Source: Adiantum capillus-veneris
Lineage: Eukaryota; Streptophyta; Polypodiopsida; Polypodiales; Pteridaceae
Direction of reading: 5' to 3'
DNA length: 64,000 nucleotides
Assembly (NCBI GenBank): GCA_014529385.2
Contig: CM043963.1
Location: forward strand, 104,390,912 to 104,454,911
Shown here one piece after another: positions 56,560-64,000 of the stretch (the stretch's first letter is position 1; every line of letters begins with the position of its first letter). Both the position numbers and the translations under genes were made by a program. Under the pieces are notes generated by a model that saw nothing but the letters and a program-made list of their open reading frames with translations, was not told the DNA's origin and did not search any database.

Positions 56560-59090
56560 CTTAGAGCCTACATCAAACTGCTCTTTTGGAGAGTTTTCAT
56601 TGCAAGATATGCCCAACATGGTTGCTGCATGTGTGAAAGGATCCACCATGAGATTTCTTGTTAGGGGCTCTTTGAGCAACACAGTGTGATTGGAAATGCT
56701 TTTGTCAATATGTATGTCAACTATGGTACCCTTGCAAAATGACACAAAGTTCTTGATGATATTTCTACCCAAAATGTTGTTGCTTAGAGCGTGTTCATTG
56801 CAAGACATTCCCAACATGGGTGTTGCAAGAAATCTTTGTACTACTTCAATGATTGCAATGGGAAGACCTCCCCAAATGCAATCACCTATGATTGCATCTT
56901 TAAGGCATGTGACCTTACACGCACATTGGTGGTGCCTTTGCAAAAGCACACAAAGTTCTTGATGATCTTTCTGCCCAAAATGTTGTGTCTTGGAGCTTCT
57001 TCATTGTACGATATGCCCAACATGGCTATATCAAGAAATATCTCTATTGTTTTAATTGATTTCTTAGAGATTCCCTCCCTAGATGAAATCATCTGTTCTT
57101 GGAGAAGGAATGTGGACTTGCACACATACTGGTTGCTTCATGTCAATTTACCAATTAAACACCGCCCAATCATGGATTGTGTTTCACTTGCCAATGGCCC
57201 AATCATAGCACAATCTATGAGGATGTACACATATGTCCCTTGTCAATGGACCTATCACAATTTAATTATGAGGATGCACACATAGGTTGTCTTATTGCTC
57301 GTTGACTGCTTGTGAGGATGCACACCTAGGTTGCTTGTCTTGACTTGTGTGCAAATATTGCTTCTTCCCTAGATTTTTCAATGGATTTATTGCCTCTTTA
57401 TCAACACAAAAGACATTCAAAACAACCCTTGGACCAGCTTTGACATACCATGAGGAAGCAATTTATGTCAATATGTATGCAATGGCAAGGGTAGTAGAAT
57501 CCTAGACAAAATTGCAAGATGTCTTCACCTAGAACTCATTGTCTGTAGGGTATACCTGGCACGCAAGGAGGCTCTGACCTGTTTTCATTGGATGCAAAGG
57601 AAAATACTTTCTCTAGTTGAAATTGCTTATACGCACATTTTGAATGTCTGATGGCCATCCTCTCGGGGATGTCGTCTCTTGGAGTGTGTTCATTGAAGGA
57701 TATGCCTAGCATGGATGTGGTGAGGAGGCCTCAGGCTGTTTTTGTTAATTACAAAGGGAAAGACTTTTTTTAGATGCAATTGCTTTTTCTTGCACTAAAT
57801 GCTTTTGTGATTGCTAGTTAGGGGTTGTTGGTGAAATATTTCACTCTTGGTAGTTCTTTGCCAAATGTGGTGCCCTCATAAAAGTACAAAGAAATTCTTG
57901 GTTTTCTCTAGGCTATTTTCATCAGATGTGAAGAGAAGGTCTTTCTCCAGATGTAATCACTTATGCTCACACTTTGAATGTAGAATGTCCATCTTCTCTA
58001 GGATGTAGTCTCTTGGGGCGCACTCATTGTAGGCTATGTCCAAACATGGATATGGCAAGTAGGCTTCGGCCTATTTTTGTTGGTTACAAAGGGAAGGTCT
58101 TTCTCAAGATGGGATTATGTATGCTCGCACTTTGAATGCCTTTGTAATTGCTACCAAAGAGCTAGTGGTGAAATATGTTGTTTTTCATGGTGCTTTGGTT
58201 GATATGTATGCCAAAATGTGATATCCTCACAAAAGCACAAAGTTATTATAATGGAAGGCCTTTCTTCCATATGCAATCACATATGATTGCACCTACAAAT
58301 CTTGTAGCCTTATGCAAGATATGAAAGACTCATAATGAGATTGCAAGTTAGGTGCTTTGCTAATCAGAGGCTGTTGGAGAAAGAGTTTTTGCTTGACGGT
58401 GCTTTGGTCAATGTGTGTGCCAAATGTGGTGCACTCATGAAAGGAAGAAAAGTTATTTATAAGTATCCTCTTCAAGATGTGGCCTCATGGAGCATGTTGA
58501 TTGAATGCTATAACCAAGATGGTTGTGGCAAGGACACTTTGAGTTGTTTTAGCAAGCTGCAAAGAGAACGCATTTCTCCAAAAGCAAACATATATGGCAT
58601 TATACTGGACAAAGTGTTGAATGACCTTTTCTGGCAGGCAAGGCATTTTTTCAAGGCTATGAGAGTAATCAAGGCAATGCCATCATCTCATTATCCTCTA
58701 GTTTTGTCAGCAATAGATGGCACAAAACATTGAATGCATGAAAATAGACAATGGTTCTGGAAACCAGCCTGGTCCTAACTGCTTGACTGATACAAGTGGA
58801 AAGACTCAATGATTTTTAGTTGGAGATACAAACCATTTATGGCATTATACTGGACAAAGTGTTGAATGACCTTTTATGGCTGGCAAGGAATTTTTACAAG
58901 GCTATGAGAGTAATCAAGACAATGGCATCATCTCATTATCTTCTAGTTTTGTCGGCAATATATGGCACAAAACATTGAATGCGTGAAAATACACAATGGT
59001 GCTTGAAACCAGCCTAGTCCTAACTTCTTTGGCTGATACAAGAGGAAAGACTCAATGATTTTTAGTTGGAGATACAAAGCATTTGCAAAG
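56560..59090 (+). pseudogene. Decayed pentatricopeptide-repeat (PPR, PLS-type) gene sequence
   Basis: Repeat after repeat matches the PLS-type PPR pattern in shifting frames: NAFVNMYVNYGTLAK, SVFIARHSQHGCCKKSLYYF, SPNAITYDCIFKACD, DVVSWSVFIEGYA. The best piece is 58335-58733 with GALVNVCAKCGALMKGRKVI, DVASWSMLIECYNQDGCGKD and LQRERISPKANIYGIIL. An E-type end follows (VIKAMPSSHYPLV, DTSGKTQ, stop, FLVGDTNH). PLS-type PPR proteins act in organelle RNA editing. Many stops and frameshifts show that it is dead. The wording of the E-tail resembles fern PPR families. Confidence 0.75.
58593..59083. repeat. 245 bp tandem duplication of the PPR E-domain end
   Basis: 58593-58837 and 58838-59083 share TATGGCATTATACTGGAC, GAATGACCTTTT and TAGTTGGAGATACAAA at a constant 245-base offset, with few differences. 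Confidence 0.9.
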
Positions 59091-59263
59091 CAAGAAATCT
59101 AGTTGAAGCTACAAGATCTTGAAGTTACATTGTCCCTTCAAGGTTTTCCCCATATTTTCATTAGGTATCTCAAAATATTCCCCTGGTTTTTGTCAGATAC
59201 AATCCAAGAGCACATTAGTGAGCGTGTATGCCAAATAAGATATTCTCATAAAAGAACGATAAG

Positions 59264-59767
59264 TGTGACATTGGAGAGGGGGAAAGGGAACACACCTAGA
59301 AACACAACACATATGCCTCTCTAGAGCCCACGGCACTCGCTGCACCCCACTCCTCTCATATTCACCTTCAAAACAACACAAATTTCCCAACCAAAAATGG
59401 ATCACACCTTGCAAACACCCATTGGCATGGATTGGATAATTCAAACTTACACCACACACTTCCAATTACACGCACCACAACCACACTATCTGTCTCCCTC
59501 TTTGCACCACACCGCACACAACTCAGGCCACCAATGCACCACACCGATGTGAGCGAACACAGCATACAATAGAGAACAAAAATAGGAAAAAAAAAGTGGG
59601 ATGGGGGGGTATTGTTAGACAAGGGGAACTAGAACCCAGGAGTCCGCCACCCAACCACCCACTATATAGCATTGGCCCTAGCCCTTTGCCCTAGTTGGAC
59701 TCCCTTTCCACACTGCCTAGCCCGGCCTTGCCCTTTTCTAGTCCGGCCTTACCGGTGTCCTGACATT
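59264..59767 (-). mobile_element. 3' LTR of a Ty3 element (family E), minus strand
   Basis: On the minus strand it starts TGTCAGGACACCGG right after a polypurine tract (AAGGGGGGAGTAA, 59768-59780) and ends AATGTCACA at 59264. A TATATAG box sits in minus orientation at about 59661-59667. Length ~504 bp, much shorter than the other LTRs here. The far boundary is my best TG..CA choice. Confidence 0.6.
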
Positions 59768-59915
59768 ACTCCCCCCTTAAGAAGAGTTTTCTTCCTCAAA
59801 AACAAAAGTGGGAAACTTCTTCTTAAGAACACTAATGTTTTCCCAAGTGGCATCCTTCATGGATCTAGCTGTTTGGTTGATCAGAACACGGTTCCGCAGG
59901 AGGTTCAATGAAACC
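59768..59915 (-). pseudogene. Chromodomain end of the family E Ty3 element
   Basis: The minus strand reads RNRVLINQTARSMKDATWEN and then LKKKFPTFVFEEENSS before a stop and the polypurine tract. This is the typical end of a Ty3 chromodomain pol (DATWE). Similarity stops near 59915, so only the tail of the element remains. Confidence 0.65.
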
Positions 59916-62900
59916 AAGACTGACATCTTGATTTTCCACATTGTTGTCCATTTGCAACCAGCTTGTGTTACCGATTCCTATCCTATCATTGTTTGTAGAC
60001 TCCATTTAGAACACACATGAGTATTCAGAACGAGTTGTCACACAAAGATGTACCCTAAAGAGTACCTCTTTTCACTTTCCATGAAAGTAACTTGCTAACA
60101 TACTCATCAGCCAAGTTTAAGTCCTTGACTTGTTTTCCAATTTCAGCAGACAGTAAACAACCCCACCATCACTAGTGTTCAAGGTTGAGAACTTGATTTA
60201 TACATGAAGAGACTACACCTAGTCGCAACCATGCTTTAACTTTATAAGCAAACTCCAAGTAGAGCAATAAATGCTTACTAATTGGATTGCGTGGTGCTAA
60301 CATACGTACTTGCATATCCTTTTAGCACAAGATTACACTTTGTTATCTGCATATCCCCTTGGATAAGTAACAGTACCGAGGTGTGTTTCCCCCACGGTTT
60401 ACAGCCAGTCGTTCTAAATGGCTAGTAAACGTGGATCACAATATCATACCATATTGCTGAAGAATCAACAATTAGTTGAATAACCATCGTGGTTAACGTG
60501 AAAGATCCACAAGCACCCAAACCAAGCCATGACCTCTATTGGTGATTGGTAGACCAAAAAGTAAACTCATTGAGATAATGCACACCGAGTGGAGAAGGCT
60601 TCATAAGCAACAACTTGTGAATAGCATGCCGTTCCAAATCAGCCTTTGCCAAACACTAAGGCCCATAGCACCTAGTGTGCATGCATTTAGCAAAAATTAG
60701 ATCCGAACCTGTATATCCATGATTATCCTTGCCAATACTTATGGCAAATGTGATGTACGTAGCACACAATAAAGAGAAATGTAAATAGTTTCAAACAAAA
60801 ACTAAATACTTTCAGTGGTAATCATTTTCAAGCCTTGCTGAAATGTTTGAACCATAATAGAAGGTGAAACAATGATCACTTCTACGTACAAACAATGAAA
60901 CTTTTTCATTAGCAACTCATAGCCTTTTCTATGTAAAACAACTATCTGTAATGTTGTTTAGCAGCACTTGTACCTTAACAAGTCATTCTAAGTATCTGAC
61001 AATTTCTGGCCACTGAAATTGCTCCTGATACGTCGTGTTGAAAATGGTCTAGAAAACAGATTGGAGCAGCACTTAGGGACTTTGTCAAGACACATAATTG
61101 AAATAATGGCGCCAGTGTTAGTCTAGAGACTCGTATTCTCACATGTGGAATATGTCTCATGTAAGAATGTGTAAAAAGAACATCCTTCAAGTACGAGATG
61201 TACTTGTGTTGGAGGTAATGCTAAACACTCTGCAACAACAAGAGTGAGAGGGACCCTCATTCATTGCTCCACACTGGCTAAACTGGACTCCTTGAGTCCC
61301 TAGACCATGTTGTATCCCATGTGACAACATGTGCCAAATTGAATCCTACAAGTGGATTCATAACAGCATAATGTACATTGGACACTATGGCCCAAAATAC
61401 TTGTTTCGACATGCCCTTGGCATGGCCATGAAATACTCAAGCATATTTAAACAACTTGAAAAACCCAAGCAATGCATACTAAAAACTGGAGTAACACCAA
61501 ATCAATAGATGCGTACCTGGAGGTTGAACTAAATGTTCACTTGCTCGTATTCAATTACAGAGGAGCACGATGTCCACCTGTGAAAAACAAGCAACATTGC
61601 ACTGGAAACCCTAGGTGTTGCCTTTGCAATCCAAACCCTTCGATTATAATTTACGTAGTCGAACCCTTTGGTAAGACCCTTTGTAGAAACTGCTCGACTA
61701 GCAGGTTAACGGTAACCAACATAGTCAACCATGTACATAATGATTGGAATCAACTTGAGAAGTTGAATTCATCTGCTACCGCGTGGTATATTGCGGACTG
61801 ATTTCCTTGAAAGTATAATAAGAAGAGATCAAACTGTGATCCTCCATGACTATGGGGTGATTTAGTAAGCACCCACGGGGTCGTATCCCAAAACATTATG
61901 TCCATAGACACTCCATAGTGCTATAGAAGGAGCAGGAAAACAACAAAAGTGAAATGCCTAGCTCTTATGGACAGCCATGCTAGCTCAATTGATTGTTGCA
62001 TCAATATTTCCTTGTAGAGATCAGCTGATGTGAGTTTAAGATTATCAAAAACTCAATTCAAGTGTTGCACTAAAAACATGTAGTGCATATAGAATACCCA
62101 AAAGATCTGCAATGGCAAGATCTTGCTTGGCCATTAACAGCAATGGGAACCCCATGGGATAGATCTGTTCAATCTTAAGAACAAGCACCCAAGGAATGCC
62201 AACAGTTGGGTCGTACCCGAGATTTTGACAATGACTCTTAGCCAGCGTGTGTGGCTCATAGTCCTCATGGCAATTAGTGTTCAATCGAAAAAATGATGAA
62301 GACTAATGTAGAGGGCATCTTGCCTGATTTGTAGCTGAGAGTTAGAGCACCTTGTCTTAGGCTGACTCCTAAATAAAACATGTATTAAAAGTGTCTTAAA
62401 AAGTTTTCATTAATCTGCAAGAGAAACAAGAGAGAGAGAGAGAGAGAGAATGCTGGGTTGAGGAACTTTCCTTAAGTGACAAGTTTGTGTATATTGTGCC
62501 GTGCCCTGCCGCATCTGATGCCTAACTTGCAGCTTATTCTATAACCATGCAAAAATTTGCCTGTATAACTCTCTCATCAAGAGAGGAAACAGCAAACACA
62601 AGCCACATCTTGACCCACTTACCATGTATGGGGTCGTGACTTGACAAAAATGACTTAATATGGCACTTTGCCTGTGAAATAAGTCCTAGATTTAGGTTCC
62701 ATTTATTGGTATTGTGCATTGACAGCAACCACAAATTTTAACAATCCAGAACTTAGTTTGTCAGTTGACAGAGTGTGTGGTGTGATAGCGGAAGAGTAAT
62801 CTTTGAAGCGGTGGAATTAATGCCACATGGTTAGCATGCTTTGCATACAGATGTTTACGCCCTTGGTGAGAGTGACAGCCTCAAACGTGAGAGCCAAAAC

Positions 62901-64000
62901 CATTAGTGCCTTGCACAGTCTAAACTGGTAGGGATTATGTGAGGTGAGATGCCCTATTTTTCTAGTTTTTTCAAACTTGTGTGCCCCTGCTTGTGATTCC
63001 AAGTACCTCGGCACCAGGGAGAAGCCTTGCTTCATGTAAAATTGTCAAATCACTTTGCTTTACACAACCGACAATATTTTTTTATAAACATGGAAAAATA
63101 AACAAAACTGAATATGGTCTAACCTGGTCATCCTGCTGTAACCATGTGCCTGGAGATGTCGGAAGAAAAGCTCGCTCCAATGTAGATCATAACCCTCTTT
63201 GGTCCGCAAGAGAAAGTTGGCTGGAAATATCCTGCAGGCATAGGGAGAACTTCCCCACGGGCGTGTGCTCATAGCATACCCCAAACGGGAAACAACTTAA
63301 TGTAAGAGTCATAAATTGAAGCCTTGCTTCACATAAATATGTTTGTGCTGATAGCCAACGGATGTGACTGTAGATATCATAACAAATAGAATCGACCATG
63401 TTGAGCAATTTCAATTGAAATTAACCAGTACTATGTGTGGTATGCATCCTCTATCAGCTGCAAGAAACAGTAAGAAGGAGTCGGCTATGCCGAGCAACTT
63501 GTTGCCTTTAACGAGTCCAAAAATAGGCCGTGCATGTCTCCTTGAGATACTAAAAAATTGTAAATTTTCTATGCTTGATCATCAAATTGAAACACTGATG
63601 AGCCGTGCTTCAGATCAAGGCGGTAGGTACTCAAGCCATGCTTGAGTCGAATGCGTATTTGAATCATTGGTCCTTGGTATACAATAAAATTGTAATGCTT
63701 AAAATAATTGTCACAAGCCGTGCTTGTGCTCGGAGTGCCTTAAGTGTACTCTCCTCGATTTCATGCGAGCCTTGTAAGAAGGCAATGCAAGCCTTGCTTA
63801 CTCGAAATGCTATGTAGATTTTAAAGTAACCATGCAGCACACATATAATTCAGTTGCATGTGCAAATGATGATCATTCATGCTAGCAAAACCATGCAAAT
63901 GAATGGATATTAATAATTTGTACAATAGCCTTGCTGGGACAAGAATCATTCATCATGTTTGAATAAATTTGCCAAACAATTTAAAAAAACAAATGCATGC
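59916..64000. other. 4 kb with no gene recognised
   Basis: Low-GC sequence. The open frames are short (for example 61472-61801, 109 codons, Cys-containing CCLCNPNPS), have no recognisable motif and are not supported as genes. A (GA)n run is at 62429-62449. A short word AAGCCnTGCTT recurs between 63022 and 63800. Confidence 0.5.

Noticed and set aside
61472-61801. 109-codon Cys-containing ORF as a small secreted protein
   Set aside because: No signal peptide, no regular Cys spacing and no support from neighbours.

Overview
The window is repeat-dominated nuclear DNA from a land plant with a large genome, most likely a fern or other seed-free plant. I infer this from Ty3 retrotransposons with 2.4-3.1 kb LTRs, a Tat-type element with a second RNase H, a CACTA transposon with plant TNP2-type flanking domains, very long GT/CT/GA microsatellites, and decayed pentatricopeptide (PPR) sequence whose E-type C-terminal tail resembles fern PPR proteins. 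The species call is an inference. I see no intact housekeeping gene; almost everything I can name is a mobile element, a relic of one, or a pseudogene.

Layout. 1-2087: end of a Ty3 chromodomain element (family A). 2088-2983: LTR piece of family D. 2984-11018: end of family B pol plus its 3.1 kb-type 3' LTR, split by a 2.74 kb solo LTR of family C (target duplication AGATG). 11019-18936: a Penelope-like retroelement on the minus strand between two ~2 kb direct repeats. 19175-21361: decayed coding pieces: LINE ORF1-like, a centromeric-histone-H3-like fragment, and a coiled-coil fragment. 21546-24663: solo LTR of family B, inverted relative to the first copy (target duplication TAACT). 24664-25445: tandemly duplicated host repeat with long hairpins. 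26036-29637 and 40481-40640: one family A copy, split by an unassigned 2 kb insert and by a complete 10.8 kb Tat-type element (29638-40480). 40641-54068: a family C Ty3 element whose 3' LTR is split by a 5.76 kb CACTA transposon (48013-53771, target duplication CTA). 54069-59090: family D LTR copy, unassigned sequence and decayed PPR sequence. 59264-59915: minus-strand end of a further Ty3 element (family E). 59916-64000: no gene recognised.

Nesting gives a relative order. Family A was hit by the Tat element, whose two LTRs differ at few positions by eye. The family B 3' LTR was hit by family C. The family C 3' LTR was hit by CACTA.

None of these elements looks autonomous. The Tat RT has a His in place of the first catalytic Asp, plus frameshifts. 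The family C RT has lost its catalytic centre. The CACTA element has lost its transposase core but keeps both termini and its second ORF. The Penelope-like RT is frameshifted.

The observations most likely to be new are: an exon encoded inside the family C LTR, kept open in two copies, that would splice in phase over the primer-binding site to an extra ORF ahead of gag; the Penelope-like element with (CA)n at the head of each direct repeat; and the CENH3-like fragment.
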